DNA of 64,000 nt from Termitomyces sp. T153 (GCA_018296165.2 JACKQL020000029.1:62001-126000); one strand, 5' to 3'. Counted from the stretch's first letter, positions 24,774-36,606 are shown. Translations and numbers: made by a program. Notes: generated from the sequence alone by a model not told the origin.

Positions 24774-26228
24774 TCAGCATACTGGTGGACGAACATAAAT
24801 ATGGTGGTTGATATACCTACTATGGCCTATGGTGGGCTCACAAATAGTGTGAACCTTATCAATTTGGGAGGGAACAGGTTGAAGGAAATCGCGTATCCAA
24901 CGTGCCTTCCGATTGCGAGAGGATAAATTCAACACCTGATCTGACATCTGTGGTCGTCGGATAACAATTCGACGCAGATGTGGCAACGCAGATACGATGG
25001 GAGACACCATACGTGGGTCGTACCACCGATATTCGATGCGGAGTAAGCGAATAGAAGGCGAGATAGCGTATATGTAGAAGAATGATCTGAGGCCGGGAAA
25101 CGTAGGGCGCCGATGATCGACATCGATTAATGATAATGATGTCAAGGATGGTGTGAGGATGAGGCTCATGAGGTGCATCAACTCAAAGGGAATGTCTGAG
25201 CCTTCAACTCGCAGATGAAGACGCTGAAGAGATGGAAGAAGAACACGTCGAGCGACGGGACTCGATCGGGTATGAGAGACTACTCTGCGCCTGGGAGGAA
25301 AGAGTATTCTCAATTCGACAAGACGACAAGAAATTTCAAGCATAACGACAACGTCATAAACCGCTTGATGCCCAAGACTAAAGCCATGGTGGGTGTAGTC
25401 CAAAAATACGAGGTTTCCGAAGAGGGATGGCAGCCAAGTGAGCCTGATACCGTCAAGTGTGACATTGCGAAGGTTGGGAGCGTAGCCAGAAAACAGACAA
25501 AACTCCTTCGTATCGTCATTCACCGGGTATATCAGCGTCAAATTCTGCAGGGTTGGAGCTCGTGATCTCCTGCTTCGCGAGCATAATCCTGATAAGGCAG
25601 CATTCCACAAATAAGGCGAATAATCTTTGAAGACAACCTCAAAGGACCTCCAGCGTCGCAGGAGAGGCATCACCGGGTGTAAGTACCACTGAATTGCCAT
25701 GGCATCAATATATTGGCGCTCTGATGCCGACCATCGCGTCGGTCGCCAGGGAAAAAGCTGTATATCCAACGTGCAAGCCCCGGCCCTGGATATTCTCTCC
25801 TTCCACATGTCAATATTCGAGCTCAGTGCGATTCGGCGCCATAATCTTGGAGTGCGTAAAGCGATCTGCCTCCAACTGTGGCATACGTGGGAAATCCGGA
25901 CAGGAAACATGACGTCATCCTCCGAACCCAACACGAAGACGTGAGCAAGTAACTCGATAGGGAGATGATGAATGAAATGCACATGCTCAAATGTCAGAAT
26001 TGGAGCTCTACGTAGTCTGCGAGGCTGGCTAATATCGTATTTGGAGACTATCGATGGTTCGGCAAACGCCAGACAAGACTGCGTCTTGTCAGGGAAGCTA
26101 AGGATGGCTCAGAAGATAAAGGGGCAAAGATCACACGCATGCACTCACATCTTGGATTTTACCGTGGTTGCGAGCTCGCGCGTAAGACTCAGCGCTCGAA
26201 GCTGTGCTTTCCTAAGCGCAGAAGGCAT
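24774..26228 (-). CDS. F-box protein, 440 aa
   Basis: Two exons on the minus strand: 26228-26149 and 26016-24774, joined in phase across a 132-nt intron. The N-terminus (MPSALRKAQLRALSLTREL) leads into an F-box: HFIHHLPIELLAHVFVLG, then HVCHSWRQIALRTPRLWRRI, about residues 38-85. Such proteins recruit substrates to SCF ubiquitin ligases through Skp1. The rest has irregular leucine-rich segments (LQNLTLIYPV, LRNVTLDGIRL, LQRLHLRVEG) typical of the large agaricomycete F-box families. The chosen ATG is the first in frame in the upstream exon; an earlier exon with about 15 more residues is possible. Substrate unknown. Confidence 0.8.
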
Positions 26229-27840
26229 GTCAGAAAGGATCGTTTTCCATTCCAGTTGCTGCTTTATATCACACTGACATCAATAAGTCTTAGATAGTGA
26301 TTTTCGCGTAGAATGGAATAAAGAGCCGAAATCAGAGACTTGGAATCGGTCGGACAAAGGATGATCGATGAAGCCACATTCCGAACTGGGCCCTTATAGA
26401 GCCGTGCACCCCCATCTAGCCGTCAAGGTCTTGAACAGGCCGTCATTATGGGCAATTCAGTCCAGTTTGACCAAGAAGGTAGGCATAGCCGAGACAAAGG
26501 AAACACTCAGGAGTAGAAGGGGTGAAGCCGAGGGTATCGACTCGAGTCTTGCAATGTATCAAGAGAGAACCATGAGTTGACAAAATTCACAAGGAAAAGT
26601 AAAATGTGGCTGTGCTTCTTTGTGAAGTTACCGCCACAACCCAACCACAACCCATCGATGGTTGACCAAGTTCAAGTAAGTTCAAGTGGACCAGTGCTGC
26701 GACACTTGACACTGCTTGTTCGACGCGTCTTCTTCTCAACAACTCTGATACAACAATAAAGGGAATGTCTGGCGTAGAAGCCATGATCAGCTCTCCATTT
26801 GGCCATGTCTCGCTGGCCAATGCAAATGACTCTCCTCAGCGTTTGAAACTTTTCTGAACCAGAACGGTTCGAAAAGCGCGTAAGTAATGATATTGATCAA
26901 GTTAATTTCACTGTGTACTTGTCCAGGAGTCTGCTCGACCTTCTAGGAAATACTATGGTTGATCTAGTCCGTCGCATGAAGCGACAACCCATGTGTTCGA
27001 CTGCTCCGAATAACATATCTGACGAGAAAGTATAAACCGCGCTTTGTAGTGTTGTAAGTATGCTTCGGTGGTTCAAACTCGCCGGCAGGCGTGTTTCCTT
27101 TCTTGAAACCGAGGGATAATGTTGATTCAGTGCCACAAGATTGAATGCCGCTCGTTTGAAGCGCATCATTGCGAAGGGATGAGCCATTTCCCTTCCGCTC
27201 GAACGAGTTTTAGACCTTGATTCAATGCACTTTTCCACAGAACTTGTCCACATGATTGGTCCGAGAAGCATGGTTTTCAATGCCTAATCTGGGGACTTAT
27301 TCAGTCGGCGGAATCATGAAGATACATGTTCAAGAGAGCCCAAATAGGGCGATTAAACCATAAGTGACCGTGGTGTAAGACTATTACTTACCGCTGTGGT
27401 ATATAAGGCCAATGCCGTAACTGTCGACTGGGCCGCTCAAAAGTTCCTGAGTAACTTATAAGGAGAGGAACTTCTGGGGTCAAACCAAACTCAGCACTGC
27501 CAGTGTAGTTTTTATGTGTATAGGCTGCTCAATTCTGTTGGAAACCTACCAGGTAGCAGCAATACGACAGGTGTAACCAACACCTAGATAAACATGTAGT
27601 AAGTACGGAATCCTCAGAACGTGTAAACAGAACTATATTTGCATGTACCTAGATAGACACGTAGTAAGTACGGAATCTAGATATAGGTATCAGTAGAAGT
27701 AGGTATAAGTTCGTTCATGGTGACGTACCCTCAAAACGTGTATACAGAACTGAGGGTACGTTGTCTGGTGATAAGTATATATATCTATATGTACAAAGCA
27801 GTACGATGGCCCAGGTGTGGCCTTGTGTAGTGCGAGCGTG
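26229..27840. other. Intergenic, with weak ORFs only
   Basis: Normal CG content, so it is host-like rather than decayed repeat. The best open frame is minus 26897-27280 (127 aa, Arg/Ser rich, no motif). Another at 26587-26820 minus is 77 aa. Neither shows homology I can recognise. A duplicated segment (AGTAAGTACGGAATC near 27600 and 27666) lies near the right side. Confidence 0.4.
27723..27761. repeat. Inverted repeat, 11-bp arms
   Basis: ACGTACCCTCA (27723-27733) pairs perfectly with TGAGGGTACGT (27751-27761) across a 17-base loop containing AACGTGTATACAGAAC. The loop sequence also occurs in diverged form near 27618 (AACGTGTAAACAGAAC). It may be a small terminal hairpin. Confidence 0.5.
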
Positions 27841-27844
27841 TGGT

Positions 27845-27975
27845 GATTTGCAAAGCCAGGCTCATGAGCCCTGAGGCCGGTGAGGCCGAGCCTGATTTGA
27901 GCCGGGCCGGGCCGGGCCCTGTAAGGGGCTTTGCTGGCTCAGGGCTCGGCTCCCACCAGGTCCTGCAAAAGCCCT
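27845..27975. repeat. AGCC/GGCC-rich self-complementary repeat, copy 2
   Basis: Contains GAGCCGGGCCGGGCCGGGCC and GCTCAGGGCTCGGCTC, which can pair internally. It is similar in layout to 7545-7680 but keeps CG sites. A (TGAA)n microsatellite follows at 28002-28020. Confidence 0.5.
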
Positions 27976-28310
27976 TGAGCTTTTCTGAGAGATAGAGATA
28001 TTGAATGAATGAATGAATGAACTCTGTCTATGTCACTGACAAGCCACAATACAAGGCTCAGAGGTGGGGGTAAAGACAAGGCTCTACTCCAAAAATCATA
28101 AGTACTGTTGGGTGTTGTGGTGTATTGTATCTGTAGCATGTGGTAATAGAACTCTCCTTGCATAGTCTTGTGTGGCTGTTAAATGGCATGATCATGTTGC
28201 AAAATGCTCAGGTGGAACATGAGGTATGGGGTGAAATTATGCTTTGAAGCATAGAATTGTCAATTTCACTTGGAAGAGTTAGAATGTTGAAGACCTAACT
28301 AAATGAAGTG
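27976..28310. other. Left flank of the Helitron array
   Basis: Low-CG sequence with a short (TGAA)n microsatellite (28002-28020). Homology to the 3' part of Helitron H2 begins near 28270 (TTGGAAGAGTTAGAATGTTG matches 38110 with G/A changes). No gene is seen. Confidence 0.4.
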
Positions 28311-28950
28311 AGGTTTGGTCTGGATTTGATTATTGAGTTTAGAATATCAAAGATGTAACAGAGGGGATTATTAAGACATGATCACCACTTCTCAGGTTAC
28401 TTCCTGAAAGAATGAAGTCAAAAGCTTTATTTGATGGAAGAAGATATAGTTTCAATGATAGTAAAGACTTATGTCTGCTGATATAAACAATAATAGGACT
28501 ATAAGCACATTAATTAAGTGGAAAAGCTCTAGTGAGGTTTGATCTGGATTTGATTATTGAGTTTAGAATATCAAAGATGTAACAGAGGGGATTATTAAGA
28601 CATGATCACCACTTCTCATGTTACTTCCTGAAAGAATGAAGTCAAAAGCTTTTTTTGATGGAAGAAGATATAGTTGAAATAATAGTGAAGACTTATGTCT
28701 GCTGACATAAACAATAATAGGACTATAAGCACATTAATTAAGTGGAAAAGCTCCAGTGAGGTTTGGTCTGGATTTGATTATTGAGTTTAGAATATCAAAG
28801 ATGTAACAGAGGGGATTGTTAGGATGTGATCACCACTTCTCATTCTACTTCCTGAAAGAATGAAGTTGAAAGTTTTATTTGACTGAAGATAATACAGTGG
28901 AAATAATAGTACAATGACAGGACTATAATCACATTAATTGAAATACAAAG
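28311..28950 (+). repeat. 224-bp tandem repeat, about 2.9 copies
   Basis: Copies start at 28311, 28535 and 28759 with AGGTTTGGTCTGGATTTGAT (second copy with A for one G). Spacing is exactly 224 bp twice, and the third copy is shortened. Each contains GATGTAACAGAGGGGATT. They belong to the tail of the first Helitron in the array. Confidence 0.85.
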
Positions 28951-29340
28951 GTGAGGTTGGATCTGGATCTCAGCATTGAGTTAACAAAATACAAAGACCT
29001 AACTGAACATAGCGAGGTTGGGTCTGGATCTCAGCATTGAGTTGACAAAATACAAAGACCTAACTGAACATAGCGAGGTTGGGGGGTGGATCTCAGCATT
29101 GAGTTGACAAAATACAAAGACCTGTCTGAACATAGTGAGGTTGGCTCTGGATCTCAGCATTGAGTCAACAAAATACAAAGACCTAACCAAATGTAGTGAG
29201 GTTGGGTCTGGGACTTAGCATTGAATTTGAAATAAAAGGACCTAACTGAATGAAGTGAGGTTGAGTCTGGGACTAAGCATTGAGGAGAATATTGAGGACC
29301 TAACCAAACAAAGTGAGGTTGAGTCTGGGATGAAGCAAGA
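28951..29340 (+). repeat. 58-62-bp minisatellite, about 7 units (left Helitron tail)
   Basis: The GAGGTTGG-type core recurs at 28953, 29014, 29075, 29137, 29198, 29257 and 29315. Units share ATACAAAGACCTAAC and TCTGGATCTCAGCATTGAG. The same family of units ends Helitron H1 at 36160-36567. Confidence 0.85.
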
Positions 29341-29376
29341 GCTACAGGCCTGTGCTGAAGGCATGGACCATAGCTT
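29340..29376 (+). repeat. Terminal hairpin of the upstream Helitron (H0)
   Basis: GAGCTACAGG..., then CTGAAGGCATGG..., then TAGCTT. It corresponds to the perfect GAGCTA/TAGCTC stem at 36568-36605, with one arm weakened by a C-to-T change. The gene-bearing Helitron begins immediately after. Confidence 0.6.
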
Positions 29377-29511
29377 TTATAATATATGCAACGACGGACA
29401 TGGGAATGTGGCTGTGCCTATATATGCGACGATGGACATGGGAATGTGGCTGTGCCTATATATGCGACGACTTTTTGGGATTCTGCTGAAGTAAGCCTGA
29501 CTAATGCTGAC

Positions 29512-29529
29512 CAATTCTTACATAAGAAT
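29512..29529 (+). repeat. 5' subterminal hairpin of Helitron H1
   Basis: AATTCTTA, CA, TAAGAATT: a perfect 8-bp stem. The identical hairpin is at 36704-36721 in H2, the same distance from the 5' end, so it is a conserved part of the leader. Confidence 0.6.
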
Positions 29530-29949
29530 TGCCTTTTAAAGGTGAACATGATACAAGTTGGCTGTTTTTGGCCATTTGAACATGTTTTCTTGAAGAAAAA
29601 TTACAGTAGACAGCTTTAATACATATATGCAATCTTTTGACTATGTGTGAAACATGCCAGATAGTCTGCAGGTGTCAAAAAGGCCAAACGCGATTTAGTG
29701 GACACTGTTTTTCATGCCTCACGCGTTTTTTGACACAATATGACCAAACAATGGGCATTTCTGAGGTTGTGGAAAGGAGGCCACACGACAAAGTATGTTT
29801 CATCACATCTATTGATTGATTGATGTTGACTAACAAGCTTATTAGTAACTCCTTAACCACATTGAGCCATTGATACATTAAATATCTCATCATGCAAGTC
29901 AATTTTAATGGTTTTTGACTGTTAAATTGCTTAACAATGGATATTTCAG

Positions 29950-32900
29950 GCAACCACCCACTACTCCTGAAAGCCAAAGGCAACAAGCTAGGAATCAAAG
30001 GAGACTTGAACAGTTACAAATGATAGATCCTGACAATCATCGAGCAAATAGAAACAATAGATCTTTGGAACAGATCAATACTGTGGTTGTCCCACCACTT
30101 CAATTGGGGCCTGGGGGTATGGGAACTGGGGGTAACAATCAATCTATGGGATCTAGGGGTATGGGAACTGGGGGTAACAATTAATCTATGGGATCTGGGG
30201 ATATAGGATCTGGGGGATTGAGGCTTAATCACCAATCTATAGCCACCACTTCTGGCTCTTCTGGAAGACCTATTAGGCAGTTAGCACCTGCTGATGATCC
30301 ATTCTCTATGGTCATTCCTGAAACTGTTTTACCTGAAGGATGGAATGCCCCTTTACAGAATCCCTTACCTAGATTGGTGCCTCCTCTGCCTGCTCCTATA
30401 CAGAAAAGAGTCAATAGACTCAATCAGCCTATTGCAACTATGGGTATTCCTGAAACTCATCTGCCTGAAGGTTGAAATGCCCCTTTACAGAATGCCTTGC
30501 CTAGGATGGTGCCACTTTTGCCTGTATATGAAAGAGTCAATAGGCTGGGACCAGTCAATCAGCCTGCTATTGCTCAAGCTACTGTGGATATTCCTGAAAC
30601 CCATCTGCCTGAAGGATGGAATGCACCTTTACAGAATCCCTTACCTAGATTGGTGCCCCATCTGCCTGCTCCTATACATGGAAGAGTTATAAAAGCTCCT
30701 GTACCAGAACCTATGACCATAATGATGCCACCTCCCCCTCACACACTAGCTCTATTTCAAGAGCAACAAAGGCAGAAACAGAGGCAACAGGAGCAAGCAC
30801 TAGCAGCCTTGCAAGAGCAACAAAGGCTGAGACATATTGCTCTGGCTGAAGAGCAAAAGAGGCAACAAGAGGAGGCACTAGCAGTACTGCAAGAGCAACA
30901 AAGGCTCAGACAAATTGCTATAGCTGAAGAGCAGGAGAGGCAACAACAAGCATTGGCTATTCTGAGCCAGGAGAGAGAAAGAGAGGAAGAAGAGCAATTT
31001 ATGCCAGAGGTTAGTTTAAGACAGATTTAAATGCTACTTTGACTAATAAGGTTGAACAGCATATAGATTTGAATCCTGAACATAGGCCTTTAAATGCAGC
31101 TATGGCTCAAAGGATTTTTCAAGGCTGGGAACAGCAACATGAAGCTGATCTGGAAGAGGATTTCAATGATTTAGGTCCTCAGAATGATATACCTTCTAAG
31201 GATGACTTGGAATATGTTGATCCTGTTCAACAGAGACCTGCAGAACAATTGGATCCTCCCCTTGATGTGCCATTAGGTCCTCAGGATGACATCCCTTCTG
31301 ATGATGACTTGGAATATGTTGATCCTGTTCAACAGAGACCTGCAGAGCAATTGGATCCTCCCCTTGATGTGCTATTAGGTCCTCAGGATGACATCCCTTC
31401 TGATGATGACTTGGAATATGTTGATCCTGTTCAACAGAGACCTGCAGAAGACTTGGACCCTGCTCCACCCAACCATCCAGCAGGACTACAAAATCCTGCT
31501 GAACAGCCTCCCCTTGAGCTTCCTATGCCAGCACAGCTTGACCCTATTCAGCCTATTCCAAGAGGAAGGCAACCTTACTTGATTGAATATCCTCCACACT
31601 ATCTTGGTCCTATGACTGTCATATGTCCACACTGCCAAGCTCTACATTTTGATGCTGAAAAGCTCACCAAGTCTACTATTTATAATCCAAAATTTGGCAT
31701 GTGCTGCTTACAAGGCCAAGTGAATTTGCCCAGGCTTCAAGATGCTCCAGCAGATTTACTGAACCTGCTTCATGGGCATCATCCTCTCTCTGACACTTTT
31801 AAAACATCAATCCGTCAATACAATGCAGCCTTTGCATTCACATCTCTGGGAGTCAAAATTGATCATGCCATCACCAATGCTCCTGGACCATACAGCTTTA
31901 GGATCAATGGAGAACTACATCATCTGACAGGTGCCTTGCTTCCTATTGAAGGAAATCTGCCTGTATATGCACAGCTCTACTTTCATGATCACAATCAGCA
32001 ATTGGCTTTTCGTCAACAGAACAATCCCAGGCTTGATCCTCAGATAATGGCCTCTTTGCAGGATATGCTTGCTAGAGTCAATCCCTTCATTGGCTTATAC
32101 AAGCAGGCTAGGCAGATTATGGGAGAAGTTCCAGAAGGCCAACCACAAAGGCTTTCTGTCAAGCTTACAGCTGATTTTGGAGATCCTCAATGCTATAATG
32201 ACCCTAATGAACAGGAGGGAGTTGCAGCTGTAATTCCAGGAGATGGCTCAAAAGAGCAATCAAATGATTGTGATATAGTCTTGCACTTGCATGGAGGTCA
32301 ATTGAAGCAGATCAGTCACTTGCACCCATATTACACTCCATTGCATTATACCATCATCTTTCCCACTGGACAGCCTGGATTTCACACCAACATTCGCTCT
32401 CATTTTGGACCACAGAATCAACAAAGATCAGCAAAGGTCACCCAAACAGCATATTATGCATACAGGCTACAGCAAAGGACTTTGGAATTCAATGCACCAT
32501 TACTCTGGAGTGGGAGGCTATTTCAACAATATGTTGTAGATGCATGGGCTTCCACTGAACAAAACAAGTTGAATTGGATTCGACACAATCAGAAAAAGAT
32601 CAGGGCTGAAGTCTATCAGGGAGTAGTGGATGCTGCTGCTGGAGATGAACAAGTCACCCCACAAAGCTGACGTGTTATCCTCCCATCCTCCCATACTGGA
32701 AGTGATCGACAGATGCAGCAATTATTCCAGGACTCTATGGCTATCTGCAGGAATTTTGGAAAACCTGACCTCTTCTTGACTATGACTGCCAATCCAAAGT
32801 GGTCAGAAATTGAAGAAGCTCTCTTGAAGGAACCTGCAGTCAATGGGAAAAGGCAAACAGCTGCTGATTGACCTGATATTGTTGCCAGAGTTTTTGAACT

Positions 32901-35869
32901 CAAGAAAAATGCTGTAGTAAAGGAGATCAAGGAAGGTCTCTTTGGCAACTGTGTGGCTTATGTTCATACCATTGAATTCCAAAAGAGAGGACTTCCACAT
33001 ATGCACATCTTGATCTTTTTCCATTGCCATCACAGGATCAAGGATGCACCTGATGTGGATTCCATTGTTTCTGCTCAGATTCCAGATCCAGTCACTCAGC
33101 CTCAGTTGTATCAGGTATTGGCTTTGTTTGAATCCTGAATTCAGTTACTTATCTTTATGGTCAGGTTGTTACTGCCAACATGGTCCATGGTCCATGTGGA
33201 GCTGCCAAACCCAATGCTAAGTGCATGGTAGATGGCAAATGTTCCAAGAAATACCCAAAGGAATTCCAAGAAGCTACTCAGTATGGAGATAATGGCTATC
33301 CTCAATATGCCAGACCTGACAATGGACGCTTCTTTGAAAAGAATGGTCATCATTATGACAATCAAGATGTTGTTCCATACAATGCTTATCTCTTAGCCAA
33401 GTACAAATGTCACATCAATGTGGAGGTCTGTGCTTCAGTGGAAGCCATCAAGTACATTCACAAGTACATCTACAAAGGCCATGATAGGACAACTTTGGAG
33501 ATTGCTGGAGAGCAGATGGACCAAAGGGATGAAATCAAGGAACACTTGGATGCCAGATACATCTCTGCACCTGAGGCTTGCTGGCACATCTTTGAATTCA
33601 ACATGCATGGAGAGCATCCTCCTGTATATCAATTACCTGTGCATTTAGAGGGCCAACATGAAGTCTACTTTCAGGATAATGAGCCTTTGGAGATGGTAGC
33701 TGCCAGGCCTAATGCAAACAAGACTGCACTCACTGCTTGGTTTGAGGCCAATGCTAGATTCCCTAATAACAACACCACTTATCAGAACTTTCCAATCAAG
33801 TTTGTCTATGAAGCTTCCAAAAGGACCTGGAAGGAGAGGCAGAGAGGAACAGCTATTGGGAGGATGTACTTTGCTTCACCTCAACAGGGAGAAAGGTTCT
33901 ACCTTAGGATGCTCCTGACAGTTGTGACCAATGCAACATCATGGGCTGATCTCAGGACAGTCAATGGCCACACTTATCCTACTTACAAGGAGGCATGCAA
34001 GGCCCTTGGTCTTCTAGAAGATGATGCAGAATGGAGGCAATGTCTTGCTGAAGCTGCTCCAATCCAATCAGGATCAGCTCTCAGACAGCTCTTTTGCACT
34101 ATCCTATTCCACTGTGCTCCTACCACTCCAGAGGCTCTATGGGACAAATTCAAGCACTCCATTTGTGATGATCTTCAACACAGATTGGAGAATATCAGGC
34201 AGTACAGGGACAGAGTCTTTACTGATGAAGATGTCTATGACTATGGCCTTTATCTAATCAATGACAATCTGAAGAATTTTGGCAAGACTCTTCAAGACTT
34301 TCCAAACATGCCAGAACCCCAACAAGTTTGGAATGTGATTCCAGGCAAGTTGGACATTGTATAAAGAGTTGACATTGATACTGATGAAATGATTTCAGGA
34401 AATAGGCTTTTGCAAGAAGAAACAGATTATGATGTTGAGGAGTTGAAGAGGAGGGTGGATGAAAACAAGGCCAGATTTAATGGTGAACAACTGGGGGCCT
34501 TCAATGAAGTTATGGACTCTGTGGACAACAACTTGGGCAAGATGATATTCATTCACAGTGCAGGTGGATGTAGCAAAACATTTGTCTGCAACACTTTGGC
34601 TTCTGCTGTTCAGTCCAATGGAGATGTGGCATTATGTGTAGCATCATCTGGGATTGCTGCCTTATTGCTGGAGGGTGGTAGAACTGCACATTCAAGGTTC
34701 AAAATCCCCATTCCTGCTCTGGATACATCCATTGCCAATATCAAAAGAGGAACTCAGTTATCTCAACTCTTACTCCAGACCAAGGTTGTTATTTGGAATG
34801 AAGTCCCAATGCAACACAAAAATGCCATTGACTCTGTGGATCGAGGGTTCAGAGACATCCTGGAGAAGGATGTTCCTTTTGGTGGAGTGACTGTGCTTTT
34901 GGAGGAGATTTTAGGCAAACTCTCCCAGTTATCCAACAAGGACTCAGGCAGCAGATGATTGCTGCTTCACTCAAAAGGGGAAGACTTTGGGATCAGATTC
35001 AAGTCCACTACTTGGTTCAAAACATGAGATTGGATCAGACTCCTGATAACATTGCTCGTGCAGCTTGGTTATTGGATGTTGGTGCTGGAAAAAACCTTGG
35101 GCCTGGAGAAACAGTACAACTTCCAGAAACCATGATCTGTGATGACAATTCTGTCACTGGATTGATCTCTTCCACTTATCCTCATATTGATCACCATCAA
35201 GATGATCAGTATTATCTGGACCATACCATCCTTTCTGGCAAGAACTCTGATGTAGAGGATATCAACTCTGAAGTTCTGCAGAAATGTCCAGGAGAAGAGA
35301 AAATCTTGCAGAATGCAGACTCTATTATATCTGATGATGGGAATCCTAATGGCCTTGGATTGTATCCAATGGAATACCTCAACTCTCTCAGAGCCAGCAG
35401 TTTGCCTTTGGCTAAATTGGCTTTGAAGATTGGTGTTCCTGTCATGCTGCTCAGGAATCTTGATACAACCAAAGGACTTTGCAATGGGACAAGAATGATT
35501 GTCACTCACATCAGCACCAGAGTTCTCAGATGTAGGATCATCAGTGGAGATGCCAAGTTTGCAGGATCAATTGTTTTGATTCCAAGAATCAACATGGATG
35601 TGTCTGAAGAAGATTTGCCAATTCCATACAGGAGACAATTCCCAGTTCAATTGGCCTTTGCCATGACTATCAACAAGTCTCAGGGTCAATCAGTCAAGCA
35701 TGTTGGATTGGACCTTTGATCAGGAGTTTTTTCGCATGGCCAACTTTATGTTGCACTCTCTTGGTGCACATCAGGAGATCGTATCAAAGTCATCTTGGAC
35801 CCAGAACACACATCAAGAAAGACTGCAAATATTGTCTATCAGGAAATCCTGAATGGTTTACAAATGTAA
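29950..35869 (+). pseudogene. Helitron Rep-helicase (RepHel) pseudogene
   Basis: In order: a Gln/Pro-rich N-terminus with repeated IPETHLPEGWNAPL units and a Gln-rich coiled coil (30740-31009); a 41-nt intron (31010-31050); a CxxC element (CPHCQALHF, near 31626); the Rep domain with the HUH motif HMHIL (near 33001); a 50-nt intron (33115-33164); the Tyr motif KYIHKYIYKG; then a Pif1-like helicase with Walker A, GGDFRQ, NGTRM and TINKSQGQS. The family nicks, joins and unwinds DNA for rolling-circle transposition. In-frame stops lie at 30182, 30473, 32668, 32869, 34362 and 35717, and a frameshift lies near 34891-34900. Walker A reads GGCSKT and Walker B reads IWNE, both altered. It cannot be active. 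The start codon and first exon were not found. Confidence 0.9.
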
Positions 35870-36159
35870 AAAAGTGTGAGTTTTGTTGGACTCAAGCAAG
35901 AAATTGCTAACTTCTATGAACTTCAGCACCTAATGTCTATAGCTGGACCATGTAGTATAGATATTCTTAATGGTTTACAAATGTAAGTGTGACAGTTTAA
36001 ATAATTGGTTGGTTAGTACTAACTTTTATAATTTTCAGCATCTCTAATATATACCAGTGGACATTGTAGTATTTTGTTAATAATGTAATATAGATACATG
36101 ATTGGTTTATAGATGAAATCTCAGTGTATTGAATTGTAAGAGAAAAGCAACACTTGGTT
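35870..36159. other. 3' non-coding part of Helitron H1
   Basis: AT-rich sequence between the pseudogene stop (35867-35869) and the minisatellite. GAATGGTTTACAAATGTAA occurs twice (near 35850 and 35968). No ORF is seen. Confidence 0.5.
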
Positions 36160-36567
36160 AACAAAATACAAAGACCTAACTGAATGAAGTGAGGTTGGGT
36201 CTGGGATGAAGCACTGAGTTAGAAATACAAGGACCTAACCGAACAAAGTGAGGTTGGGTCTGGAATGAAGCATTGAGTTAGAAATACAAAGACCTAACCA
36301 AACGAAGTGAGGTTGGGTCTGGGATGAAGCATTGAGTTAGAAATACAAGGACCTAACCAAACGAAGTGAGGTTGGGTCTGGGATGAAGCACTGAGTTAGA
36401 AATACAAAGACCTAACCGAACAAAGTGAGGTTGGGTCTGGGATAAAGCATTGAGTTAGAAATACAAAGACCTAACCGAACAAAGTGAGGTTGGGTCTGGG
36501 ATGAAGCATTGAGTAGAATATCGAGGACCTAACCGAACGAAGTGAGGTTGGGTCTGGGATGAAGCAA
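36160..36567 (+). repeat. 59-bp minisatellite, about 6.5 units
   Basis: The core AGTGAGGTTGGGTCTGGGAT recurs at 59-bp spacing (GAGGTT at 36191, 36250, 36309 and onward). Units also share ATTGAGTTAGAAATACAA. It forms the 3' subterminal region of H1. Confidence 0.9.
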
Positions 36568-36605
36568 GAGCTACAGGCCCATGCCGAAGGCACGGGGCAT
36601 AGCTC
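36568..36605 (+). repeat. Terminal hairpin at the H1/H2 junction
   Basis: GAGCTA (36568-36573) pairs with TAGCTC (36600-36605). Inside, TGCC-GAA-GGCA forms a second stem, and GCCC can face GGGC. The sequence immediately following is TCTATAATATATGGG, the next element's 5' end. Confidence 0.75.
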
Positions 36606-36606
36606 G

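Larger units (their letters stand above)
29377..36606 (+). mobile_element. Helitron H1 (gene-bearing, inactivated)
   Basis: The 5' end is TTATAATATATGCAACG (compare TCTATAATATATGGG at 36607) and the 3' end is the minisatellite plus hairpin at 36568-36605. Between them lies a Rep-helicase gene on the plus strand. The 7.2 kb length is normal for an autonomous Helitron. The 3' end lacks a clear CTRR terminus. The limits are inferred from repeated junction sequences, not from an empty site. Confidence 0.65.

Noticed and set aside
26897..27280. 127-aa minus-strand frame as a gene
   Set aside because: Composition is ordinary for non-coding sequence of this GC content and no motif or intron structure supports it.
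31196..31468. 90-aa minus-strand repeated frame
   Set aside because: It is the complement of the tandem DDIPSDDDLEYVDPVQQRP repeat in the Helitron protein.
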